A stretch of DNA of 14,021 nucleotides from Propionibacteriaceae bacterium (GTDB lineage Bacteria; Actinomycetota; Actinomycetes; Propionibacteriales; Propionibacteriaceae), in the NCBI GenBank assembly GCA_003153855.1, contig PMBM01000142.1, positions 600-14,620 of the forward strand, written 5' to 3'. This document shows positions 1 to 7,629 of the stretch, piece after piece. A program made the translations under genes and the position numbers. Within the stretch, counting starts at the first letter, position 1; each line of letters starts with the position of its first letter. The notes beneath the pieces are model-generated. The model searched no databases, was not told the origin of the DNA, and worked only from the letters and a program-made list of their open reading frames with translations.

Positions 1-34
1 GAAGAGGTCACTGGTTCGATCCCAGTTACGCCCA
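1..34 (+). tRNA. 3' end of a tRNA gene, probably tRNA-Val (5' part outside window)
   Basis: Only the last part of the gene is present. The T arm is clear: stem ACTGG (10-14), loop TTCGATC (15-21), stem CCAGT (22-26). It is followed by the 3' acceptor strand TACGCCC (27-33) and discriminator A (34). The next bases are CCG, so CCA is not fully encoded, as in many actinobacterial tRNA genes. Bases 1-9 fit the end of an anticodon stem plus variable loop. The stretch closely matches my memory of actinobacterial tRNA-Val genes, but the anticodon is not in the window, so the amino acid is an inference. tRNA 3' ends are common integration sites. Confidence 0.8.
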
Positions 35-72
35 CCGTTCTGACTAGGGGAAATACCCGAAACTTGGGGCCC

Positions 73-94
73 TGCACAACATATGCACAACATC
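73..94. repeat. tandem 11-bp direct repeat upstream of the SWIM operon
   Basis: Two copies of TGCACAACAT (73-82 and 84-93) lie one base apart, giving an 11-base period, about one helical turn; the 11th base differs (A, then C). Copies on the same face of the helix suit binding of a repressor or activator dimer. The position, between the tRNA end and the first gene, also suits an integration or recombination site. No convincing -10/-35 pair was found around it, so its role is open. Confidence 0.5.
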
Positions 95-257
95 GCACCC
101 CTATCTATGGCTGGCGCGAACGTGGCAGAGCATCGAACAACCGAGCGCAGGTGGACGGTCGCGGTGAGTCGGGCCAGTGAAGGGCTTCTCACTGATGTCC
201 ACCGAACGGGTCAGAAGAGTGGACAATCGGCCGGAGGCCGCCCCCAAGGAGATGTTC

Positions 258-1856
258 GTGAGCTTCGTGGATTCCCTGTACCCGTTGGTGATCGCAGGTG
301 ACGCCGTCGGTGCGCGCGACCTGCTGGCCGGACTGGAAGGCAAGAAGCTGGCCGAGGCGAAGGCCTGGTTCACCAAGGCCTCACGGTGGTACCCAACCAT
401 CGAAGCTCGAGCCTTCGACTTCCGCGCCAGGGACCACCACCGGGACGAGGCCGTTCGGGTCATGGCGTTGTGCGCGGTCGGGCTGTGCGGCCCGGCTACT
501 GCGGCGAAGCGCGTGCCCTGGGACCGATTCTGGCCCCACCAGCACACCGCGGGCGATCAGTTGTTCCTCGACGCGGTGTGCGCCAAGGACCCGGTGTGGG
601 TCGCCGACTTCGTCGAGGCCGCGAGTCACCGATGGGGGAGGACTCTGAGCCGGGTCCTGCGTACGATCAACTCGCGCGTTCCTGTCCCGTGTCCTACCGG
701 CTCCGGGTACACGCCGGGCTGGGACGGGTATTCGCCGCCCGAGGAGCTCGCGCAGGAGATCGCGGACGACCCGTGGATGCCTGACGTCCTGACGCACATT
801 CTCGACTTCGGCTCGGCTGCCGATTGGGAGAACCTGCCGGGGGCGCTCGCGATCCTCGGCACGAGCGGTCGCCTCGACCGGGCCGAGGTCGTCAACCACA
901 TCCTCGGGTTGCTGACCTCGCCGCAGAAGCCGCGCAGCCAGCAGGCCCTCGTGCGGATCCTGGCCGCCTTCGAGGTGCGCGACGAGGAACTACCGGGCAT
1001 CGACTACGTGCTGGGCGTCATGGCCACCAACTCCGGTGCGGTCGGCAAGTACCTCCTGCCGGCCGCGATCCGGCTCGTGACCCCCGACGATCTGCCCCAG
1101 CTCGTGAGTGTCATCGCGTCGAGATCCGAGAAGGCCCAGAAGGCCATGCTGGTCGAGGCCCTAGGCGACGAGCTCGTACATCGCGTAGGGCTCGACCCGG
1201 TGATCGAAGCCCTAGTCGTCTTCGTCGGCGAAGGAGACGCGTCGATCAGCGGACGGGCGAAGACCGCGCTGGCCGGGCTGGCATCGAGTGACGTTGTCGC
1301 TCGTGAGGCCGACGAGATGCCGATCCTGGGTCTCTGGGACCTGACACCCCAGGCGCCTCCTCCGCCAGACCCCGGCGTCGATGAGAGCTGGGTGAACTGG
1401 ACCCTCCGGAGCCTCGCGGCAGGAGACCGGAGCTCCATCGCGTTCCAGTGGTCGATGCTGCAGCTCGAGGAGCACGGCGACTGGCTGAGGCCCTCGAGGT
1501 ATGCGGCGGACATGCCGGAGCTCTTCATGAACGGAGCCATGAGCGAAGCCTGGCCCCTGGCGTTGGCTATGGCTGATCTCTGCTGCACCCAGCTCAAGCG
1601 ACCCGCGGCTCTGCCGCAGCTGCTGCGCGTACTCGTGCAGTTCGCCCCCGAAGCGCCACCGCAGGAGCTGCCGCAGAACCTGGCCCGACTGGCCGCAAGC
1701 AATGGGTCGGCGAAGGCGCAGATGGAGTCTCGCGCCCTCGGCGCAGCGATGGCTCGTACGGACCTCGATGCGTACGTCCGGAGCCTTCATGCGCACGTGG
1801 TGCCGGACGCGAGCGTCCACGCCGGACCTCTTGCAACAGCACTGGAAAGGTCATGA
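258..1856 (+). CDS. DUF6493-like helical-repeat protein, short paralogue
   Basis: About 532 residues; function unknown. It aligns along its whole length with roughly the first 530 residues of the next gene. Shared blocks include VPWD..W.HQ, DAVCAKDP.WVADFVEAAS, HILGLLTSPQ.P.SQQ.LVRIL and VGKYLLP. The leucine/alanine-rich pattern suggests stacked helices (ARM/HEAT-like), with no signal peptide or membrane helix. From memory it resembles the actinobacterial DUF6493 family found next to SWIM zinc-finger genes, as here. Start choice: AAGGAG at 246-251 is six bases before GTG 258 but directly abuts ATG 252; ATG 195 and GTG 177 are also in frame. It overlaps the next gene by ATGA, implying translational coupling. 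The second half present in the paralogue is missing, yet the last residues (A.ALER) resemble that paralogue's terminus. Confidence 0.8.
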   Translation: MSFVDSLYPLVIAGDAVGARDLLAGLEGKKLAEAKAWFTKASRWYPTIEARAFDFRARDHHRDEAVRVMALCAVGLCGPATAAKRVPWDRFWPHQHTAGDQLFLDAVCAKDPVWVADFVEAASHRWGRTLSRVLRTINSRVPVPCPTGSGYTPGWDGYSPPEELAQEIADDPWMPDVLTHILDFGSAADWENLPGALAILGTSGRLDRAEVVNHILGLLTSPQKPRSQQALVRILAAFEVRDEELPGIDYVLGVMATNSGAVGKYLLPAAIRLVTPDDLPQLVSVIASRSEKAQKAMLVEALGDELVHRVGLDPVIEALVVFVGEGDASISGRAKTALAGLASSDVVAREADEMPILGLWDLTPQAPPPPDPGVDESWVNWTLRSLAAGDRSSIAFQWSMLQLEEHGDWLRPSRYAADMPELFMNGAMSEAWPLALAMADLCCTQLKRPAALPQLLRVLVQFAPEAPPQELPQNLARLAASNGSAKAQMESRALGAAMARTDLDAYVRSLHAHVVPDASVHAGPLATALERS

Positions 1857-4800
1857 CCGTGAGCTTCGCGGATCTGCTGTACCCGTTGGTGACCACTGGC
1901 GACGCCGTTGGGGCGTGGGACCTGCTGGCAGGTCTGGAAGGCAAGGAACTCACCGAGGCGAGGGCTTGGTTCGCGAAAGCGACCCGCTGGTACGGGATGA
2001 TTCCAGAGGGCGCGTTCCGCCAGGGCAGCGACTCGACCGCGAACCACGACGCCTGGTCCGAGAGCCACCGAATCATGGCCCTCTGCGCCGTCGAGCTGAG
2101 CGGGCCCGCAACAGCGGCCAAGCGCGTGCCTTGGGACATGTACTGGTGGCACCAGAAGTGCGTCGGCGACGAGCTCTTCGTCGATGCGGTATGCGCCAAG
2201 GACCCGGCGTGGGTCGCCGACTTCGTCGAAGCGGCGAGCCAGAGGACCGGAGACACGGTCGGCCGCGTCCTTCGCAACATCGGGGAAAGGGTGCCTCTGC
2301 CGTGCCCGGCCGGCCGCGGGTACACGCCCGCGTGGCAGAGGTACCCCGTGCCCGAGGACCTCGCCGGCGAGATCGCCGCCGACGCGTGGATGCCCGAGGC
2401 GCTCTACCGCTTCCTCGACAACGGCGAGTGCGGGAAGCTGCCGGAACTGCCTGAGGCGATCCGGGTCCTGGCGGACCGTGGAGTCGTGGAGCGTGCCCGC
2501 ATGATCATGCACATCCTGGGCCTCCTCACCTCCCCGCAGAGGCCCGCGAGTCAGCAGGTTCTCGTACGGATCCTGGAGGCGCTCGACGTTCGCCCTGAGG
2601 ACCTTCCTGGGCTCGACTACGTGCTGTCGGTCATGGCGACGAGCGTCGGCGTGGTGGGGAAGTATCTCCTGCCCCTCGCCATGCAGCTGGTCACGACCGC
2701 CGACGACCTGACGCAGCTCACCAGCACCGTCGCTGGGCGCCAGGAGAAAGGACTGAAGCAGACGCTGCTGAAGGCGCTGCAGGGTAACCTCCGCTCACGC
2801 GTCGGCGACGAAGCCGCCGGCGCGGCGCTTGCCGTTCTCAGCACGGACGAGGACGCGTCGTTCGCCGCGACTGTCGCTGCCGTGATATCGAAGCTCGGAC
2901 TGTCGGCTCCACCGGCCCAGGAACAGCAGTTCCTGGGGCTGTGGGCCCTTGAGCCGACATGGGTGCCGGAGTCCGAACGGCCCGTCTTCAAGCGATGGGG
3001 CCGAGTGAGATGGTCAGCTCTGCTCAACAAGCAGGAGACTGACGAGCCCACCATGCAGTGCGTGTTGGTCACAGAGCTGCTCTCTTCCTTGGCCGAGCGC
3101 GGAGCTGACGCGGTCGCAGAGTTCCGAGATCCGACGCTGGCCCTCCTCAGCCTGCACTCCGTACGTATGTCACGACTGGCCGAAGCCGTGTCCGACCTGT
3201 TCCTTGCCGGTGGCCTTCGCTACCTCTGGGCCACCGCATTGGATATCGCGGATCGTGAGGCCCGGGAAGCGGTCCCGGCGGCAGGGTTCGCCGACGTGCT
3301 GCGCACCCTGACGAGGTTCGCTCCTGAAGTTCCGTGCCCGGAGCTTCCGTACGGCATCGCGGCTCTCGCCGCGAGCAAGGGAACGACGACGGCACAGATG
3401 CAGGCACGCGCGCTTGGGGCGGCGCTAGCAAGGACCGACGCCGACGCCTTCACGGAGAGCGTTCGAGCCAACCCGCCCCGTCCCCAACCCAAGCCGTACA
3501 GAGGTCTCTGGCATCCGACCGAGCCCGACCTCGCGATCCGCGACGCGAAGCTCGCTCCGATCCCCGCAGACTCGTACGTCGAGCTTCTGTCGCTGCAGCA
3601 ACTCTTCCACAGCCCGAGCCACTACCCCCTGTGCGTGTACCCGCCGAACTATCCGAAGGCCAAGGAGGGGAACGTCTGGCTCGCTGAGCAGCTGCTCTCC
3701 GAGACCGTACGGATGGTGCGCGAGGACGGCGTGGCGAAGACAAGGGCCAAGATCGTCGACATCGAGCGCACCCTCGGCCCGGTGGGGACCGTGATCGCCA
3801 TCGACCTATGGGCCAGCGGCCAGCTCACGCCCGAGCTGTTCTGGCGCCTCACCATGAACGGGAGGACCTACTTCAACCACCACCTTCCGACACCGTTCCC
3901 GTGGGGTCGGGTCGGCGACTGCCCGTGGTTCGACCGCGCGGTCCGTCAGGAACCGACAGAGCAGGTCGCGCTGCCGCCTTGGGTGGACGAGGTGACCACA
4001 CGCCTGGAGTTCTTCCGGGCGATGGAGACGCTGCTGGTGGCTGACAGAAGCCCGGTCGTGTTGTCGACGCCGGTCTACGCGGACGGAACCCTCGACTTCG
4101 ACGACCTCCTCGCACGGTTGGAGCAGGCACCGGGACCGGTGGCGCTGCTCGATGTGATCCAGGCGCTGTACCGGCTTCGTCGCTGTGCCCCGTCCCGCGC
4201 CGAGGAGGTGCCCTTGGACCGGTGGTGGACCGATCCCGCCCTCACCACCCCAGAAGGCGGCATCGCGCACGACGCGGGGCGCCTTCTCAGGACGTGGGTG
4301 TCCGCCAACGGGATGCCGAAGCGGCTCCCGGCGGTTCTGAAGCTTCACAATGTGAGCGCCTCGGCACCGGTTCCCTGGTCCATCTCGGTCATTGCTAAGA
4401 GCATGCTCGCCAGGGGCCACGAAGGCACCGGGCTGGACATCCTGAAGTTCATGCCGCTCGCCCCGGACCTCGTCGTACCGATCACGCCCGGTCTCGAACC
4501 CGAGCGGTTCCCGGTGGGGGCTCACTGGCCCTGGGGGCCGAGGATGCATGATGCGGCCATGGACCTCCTTGCCCAGCCGGCGTTCGACGAGGAGATCGAC
4601 TGGCTTCCGATCATGCTGCCGCTCATCCAGGCCGAGCGCTTCGACCCGAGCCTGGTGGCCCGGCGAGGGATCACCGCGGGAATGGCGTACGCCTTCGAGC
4701 GTGTCTTCGAAGCCGGCGGGCTGGGAGGCGCCTGGCCGCTCGCGATGGCCGTCGCACTGAGCTCGTTGAAACCCTATTCGACTGCTGATCGTCCTTCGCC

Positions 4801-4945
4801 CTTCATCGACCTGCTTCTGTCGTACGCGCACGAGGTCCCGGACCACCAGATCCCGGAAGCCCTCCAGGCGTTCGCGGATCTGCCTGTCGATGATTCGCTC
4901 CACACTCAGGTCCGCCGTCTCGTCGCAGCATTGGAGCGCCCATGA
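1853..4945 (+). CDS. large DUF6493-like helical-repeat protein
   Basis: 1030 residues, apparently cytosolic, function unknown. Residues 1-540 are paralogous to the upstream protein. The rest is extra and includes a VVLSTPVYADGTLDFDDLL segment like one I recall in DUF6493 proteins. A C-terminal block (about 946-1030, AGGLGGAWPLA...PFIDLLLSYAHEVPDHQIPEAL) resembles the protein's own residues 437-525 (AGGLRYLWATA...FADVLRTLTRFAPEVPCPELP), so the protein looks like two related modules, the second diverged. The start ATG 1853 overlaps the previous stop (ATGA). A purine tract at 1844-1850 is only two bases from this ATG but eight from GTG 1859, which is in frame and is also conserved in the upstream paralogue. 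It ends in an ATGA overlap with the SWIM gene. Probably a scaffold or partner-binding protein; this is inference. Confidence 0.85.
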   Translation: MTVSFADLLYPLVTTGDAVGAWDLLAGLEGKELTEARAWFAKATRWYGMIPEGAFRQGSDSTANHDAWSESHRIMALCAVELSGPATAAKRVPWDMYWWHQKCVGDELFVDAVCAKDPAWVADFVEAASQRTGDTVGRVLRNIGERVPLPCPAGRGYTPAWQRYPVPEDLAGEIAADAWMPEALYRFLDNGECGKLPELPEAIRVLADRGVVERARMIMHILGLLTSPQRPASQQVLVRILEALDVRPEDLPGLDYVLSVMATSVGVVGKYLLPLAMQLVTTADDLTQLTSTVAGRQEKGLKQTLLKALQGNLRSRVGDEAAGAALAVLSTDEDASFAATVAAVISKLGLSAPPAQEQQFLGLWALEPTWVPESERPVFKRWGRVRWSALLNKQETDEPTMQCVLVTELLSSLAERGADAVAEFRDPTLALLSLHSVRMSRLAEAVSDLFLAGGLRYLWATALDIADREAREAVPAAGFADVLRTLTRFAPEVPCPELPYGIAALAASKGTTTAQMQARALGAALARTDADAFTESVRANPPRPQPKPYRGLWHPTEPDLAIRDAKLAPIPADSYVELLSLQQLFHSPSHYPLCVYPPNYPKAKEGNVWLAEQLLSETVRMVREDGVAKTRAKIVDIERTLGPVGTVIAIDLWASGQLTPELFWRLTMNGRTYFNHHLPTPFPWGRVGDCPWFDRAVRQEPTEQVALPPWVDEVTTRLEFFRAMETLLVADRSPVVLSTPVYADGTLDFDDLLARLEQAPGPVALLDVIQALYRLRRCAPSRAEEVPLDRWWTDPALTTPEGGIAHDAGRLLRTWVSANGMPKRLPAVLKLHNVSASAPVPWSISVIAKSMLARGHEGTGLDILKFMPLAPDLVVPITPGLEPERFPVGAHWPWGPRMHDAAMDLLAQPAFDEEIDWLPIMLPLIQAERFDPSLVARRGITAGMAYAFERVFEAGGLGGAWPLAMAVALSSLKPYSTADRPSPFIDLLLSYAHEVPDHQIPEALQAFADLPVDDSLHTQVRRLVAALERP

Positions 4946-6303
4946 GCACGTACGTGGCCGAGTCCCAGCTCGCGTCCAGCAGAGAGGGGTGGGAGCTCGA
5001 CCTGGCCACGGCCTGGGCCAGGACCCCTGACGGGATCGTGGAGAACCCGGAGTTCTTCACCGGCTTCCTCGACCGGCCGGACGTCTTCGCGGCGGGGCTG
5101 CTGGCGGTCGCCGACGTGGCCTCGACGCGGTACGTGGACACGTCGCCGATCGTGATCAGGGACCCTGTCGTCACTGGCAGCGGGGACCGATTGCGGTTCG
5201 AGTCCTTCTCGGGCTGCAACGGGGTGTACGCGCGGTTCGACCTGCTCTCCGGTGGGCTCGGCGGCAACCGGGCGTCGTTCGGCACGACGAACGTCGACGT
5301 CAGCCCGCCGTTGCGGATGGCCATGGCCGGCATCAGTCGGGCGGAGCCGTTGCACCTGTCCGTGGGCCACGACGAGCTAGTTGCCTCGACGTTCGACGAG
5401 ACGCACGTGGAGCGAAAGGTGGCGCTTCCCGACAGGTGGGTACGAGGGTTCGCCGAGGTGCCTCTGACGACGGAGCTGATGCGTCCTGTGGGCACTCTTG
5501 TCGGGCCGCAGATAGGGCAGCTCATGGCGTCACTGCCGAGGGTTGCGGCACCAGGACCCGACCTGTACGTGCGGCCGTACCGCCCGCGCTGGCTCGTCGC
5601 CCGTACGCCCACGCCCGGCGCTGTACATCTCGCCGGAGCGACTCGGCTACGGGGCTGCGAGCGGGTGCTGAGACTGGCGACCAAGCTGGACGTGTACGGG
5701 GCGGACAACGGCGCCTCGGCGTGGGTCTTCGAGCTGCCGTCAGCACGGCTCACGCTCGTGCTGAGCCCCGAGCCCTTCCGTGGCTTCTCCGGGGAAGGGT
5801 CGCTCCTGACCTTCCTCGCGCATCCTGAGGCGGAGCGACTCGGCATGGAGCTTCTCGACGAGATCGGCTGGGAGTCGACGATCGACCCGGGGGAGATGGC
5901 TGTACGAACGGGGCGGAGCGACGCCGAGATCTCGTCTGGTCTTGCGTGGCTGGCCGCGTCCGGGCGGCTCGGGTACGACCTCACGGACCGGTCGTGGTTC
6001 CACCGCGAACTGCCGATCGACCCGGCCAAGGTGTTGCGGCGAAACCCGCGCCTCGCCGACGCCCAGAAATTGCTCGCCTCCGGCGGCGTGAGCCCCGATG
6101 GCGCGTCGTGGCGAGTCCGGGGTAGCTCGGAGCCGTACTACACCGTCAGCGAGGACCTGACCTGTACATGCCGTTGGGAAGAGCGACATCACGGCACGCG
6201 CGGGCCATGCAAGCACATCCTCGCCGTACTGCTACACCGCGAGGGCGCGGCCGACGAGGCATCACCATCCAGCCTTTCCTCGACACCGAGCCCGGACCAG
6301 TAA
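4942..6303 (+). CDS. SWIM zinc-finger family protein
   Basis: 453 residues. The C-terminus has the SWIM signature CxCx12CxH with ligands C408, C410, C423 and H425; SWIM fingers bind DNA or proteins. Just before it, residues about 330-370 (SGRLGYDLTDRSWFHRELP, then NPRLADAQ) match what I recall of the Streptomyces SWIM proteins encoded beside DUF6493 genes. The N-terminal 330 residues are not a domain I can name. The start is ATG 4942 in an ATGA overlap with the upstream gene, with GGAG five bases before it. A Ser/Pro-rich tail (about 440-453) looks disordered. It is the last gene of the three-gene unit. In related cassettes such proteins accompany a MoxR AAA ATPase and a VWA protein; neither is visible here. 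Confidence 0.88.
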   Translation: MSTYVAESQLASSREGWELDLATAWARTPDGIVENPEFFTGFLDRPDVFAAGLLAVADVASTRYVDTSPIVIRDPVVTGSGDRLRFESFSGCNGVYARFDLLSGGLGGNRASFGTTNVDVSPPLRMAMAGISRAEPLHLSVGHDELVASTFDETHVERKVALPDRWVRGFAEVPLTTELMRPVGTLVGPQIGQLMASLPRVAAPGPDLYVRPYRPRWLVARTPTPGAVHLAGATRLRGCERVLRLATKLDVYGADNGASAWVFELPSARLTLVLSPEPFRGFSGEGSLLTFLAHPEAERLGMELLDEIGWESTIDPGEMAVRTGRSDAEISSGLAWLAASGRLGYDLTDRSWFHRELPIDPAKVLRRNPRLADAQKLLASGGVSPDGASWRVRGSSEPYYTVSEDLTCTCRWEERHHGTRGPCKHILAVLLHREGAADEASPSSLSSTPSPDQ

Positions 6304-6987
6304 CTCGATCAGATCAGCGCAAGAAGAGGCAACGTGCGCAGTTGCGCGGCCCGCAGTGCCGCTTGCGGCAGATTCCGAACGGGGGAGAGAGACAAACAAC
6401 TTGTCCAGGGGCACGTTTGCCCGCATAGGTCGTGCCGCCCGGAGGCAGGGCTACCCCACCGGCGTTTCGCCCTGCAGAGGAGTCCCTCGGCAACGTCCCT
6501 CTCATGTCCCTTCCTTGCTGGGCCAGCAACCAGCCACGTCCGCAGGGTTCTCCCATCGAAAGCCGCCAGGGGTTACCTGAGCGGCCATCAGGAGGGCAAA
6601 CGCAACCACGTATCTGCCACACACCCGGTGCAAATCGGGCCAAGTAAGTCGTTGTGACGAAAAAGTCGGGGCTGCGCGGCGCGTCACACAACGAGTGCAG
6701 GCTTCCCGAGACCCTGCGCGGCGATGAGGCAGGTGGCGTGCGTGTGGCCGAGGAGAGCTCGATCCGGCCCGCTCTCGGCAACTCAGCTGCCGCCGCCCAC
6801 CAAGGTGAGATCGGCAGTCGCCCCAGCGACAGCTCGGACCGGCATTCGCCAGTGTCTTGCGGGCATGACGTCGAGGTTGGAACGTCCGATTCTGCCGATG
6901 TCAGTTCCTTCCGGCTGACGACGAGGGTCGCTCGATAGGCGGTTCCGCAAGGGTCCGCCGACGCGCCCTGGTGCCCAGGATGGCAAC

Positions 6988-7128
6988 ATGTCCTCGACCG
7001 TCAAGAACTGGTGGGCCTGGCCAGTGCCGCGGGGCCACCGGGGCGCGGGAGTGTTCGCCGAACACATGGTTCGGCGGAGTCTGCCCTTGGAAGCGATCAG
7101 CCCGATCAAGGGCGAGCACTCAGGTTGA
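6988..7128 (+). CDS. possible small protein, 46 residues, unrecognised
   Basis: The ATG is preceded by AGGA with a seven-base gap, and most third codon positions are G or C, as in real genes of this genome. The predicted peptide is tryptophan-rich near the N-terminus (VKNWWAWPVP) and basic in the middle. No family is recognised. Two of the strongest inverted repeats of the region (7054-7078, 7083-7113) lie inside it, which argues as much for structured RNA as for coding. It may be a chance frame. Confidence 0.2.
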   Translation: MSSTVKNWWAWPVPRGHRGAGVFAEHMVRRSLPLEAISPIKGEHSG

Positions 7129-7272
7129 TCCTCACGTAGCACAACGATTTGGGACTAACGTCCGTTTCGCTGTCCTGGAAGGAACTCACGCCTAGGGGCT
7201 GCCTCAGCAGGCGAGCCGCGCCAGGAAGCGAATGGTCAACGACCACCCCGAGCCGGCCAATCTGGGATTGGC

Positions 7273-7278
7273 TACGCT
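7273..7278 (+). promoter_or_regulatory. possible -10 element for the DUF7336-like gene pair
   Basis: TACGCT fits the actinobacterial TANNNT -10 pattern and would start transcription near 7285. No matching -35 hexamer is visible. A 21-codon frame with ATG at 7288 begins almost at that start and ends at TAA 7351-7353, 30 bases before the next gene. Confidence 0.25.
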
Positions 7279-7383
7279 GAGCACGAGATGAACAACCACC
7301 GTGGCTACGGAATTGGTGTAAGTCGGGCCATCAGGCGGAGGATTCATAGTTAACTAGGAAATATCACAGGGAGTGATTCTCTC

Positions 7384-7629
7384 ATGTTTGTCTACACAGC
7401 TTTCCATGCTGAGCACAAGAAGAAGCATATAGACAATGAAGGAGACCTGAACATCTATGGCGAGAATATCCAGAGATTCCTGGGCGTCTACTCCACCAAA
7501 GAGGCGGCGGATGAGGCAATTCGACGCATGAAGTCACTCCCTGGGTTTGCCGACGAACAAGACTGCTTCTTCATAGACGAGTTGACGGTAGACAAAGTGG
7601 GCTGGACGGAGGGCTTTAAGCATGACTGA
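7384..7629 (+). CDS. DUF7336-like small protein A
   Basis: 81 residues, soluble, no signal or membrane helix. The pattern FLGVYSTKEAADEAIRRMKS, then LPGFADEQDCFFIDE and VGWTEGF, matches what I remember of the DUF7336 family: a short alpha/beta fold ending in a W.EGF motif. The molecular role is unknown; such small proteins often occur in accessory and immunity-like gene clusters. AGGGAGTG at 7368-7375 is a good ribosome-binding site, about ten bases before the ATG. Base composition is visibly more A/T-rich than the neighbours, with many A/T third positions, suggesting recent transfer. The last eight bases overlap the next gene, which is its paralogue. Confidence 0.8.
   Translation: MFVYTAFHAEHKKKHIDNEGDLNIYGENIQRFLGVYSTKEAADEAIRRMKSLPGFADEQDCFFIDELTVDKVGWTEGFKHD

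Larger units (their letters stand above)
6304..7383. other. 1.1-kb stretch without a convincing gene, rich in inverted repeats
   Basis: No frame here has both a good start and a recognisable product. It holds an unusual series of stems: TGCCG/CGGCA (6357-6370), GCAGGGC/GCCCTGC (6445-6475), a 15-base palindrome (6515-6529), CGTTGTGACG with CGTCACACAACG (6650-6659, 6682-6693; two-base bulge), CTGCCG/CGGCAG (6787-6817), TTCGCCGAAC/GTTCGGCGGA (7054-7078; one G-T pair), GCCCTTG/CAAGGGC (7083-7113) and GGCTGCCT/AGGCgAGCC (7197-7217). None is followed by a T run, so they are not ordinary terminators. This suggests a structured RNA or a decayed mobile element. Only a 46-codon frame at 6988-7128 deserves mention as a possible gene. 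Confidence 0.5.

Noticed and set aside
3806..4903. 365-codon open frame on the minus strand
   Set aside because: Arg/His/Glu-rich shadow of the large DUF6493-like gene, whose own frame has paralogue support.
4803..6029. 408-codon open frame on the minus strand
   Set aside because: It is antisense to the SWIM gene, is Ser/Arg/Pro-rich, and has no recognisable domain. Long antisense frames are normal opposite high-GC coding sequence.
6511..6531. 15-base palindrome TTGCTGGGCCAGCAA considered as a terminator or transposon end
   Set aside because: No T run follows, there is no matching copy elsewhere in the window, and no transposase is present.
7054..7078. Hairpin considered as group II intron domain V
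   Set aside because: It lacks the conserved AGC-type base, the two-base bulge and a GNRA-type loop at the right spacing; the loop is ACATG.
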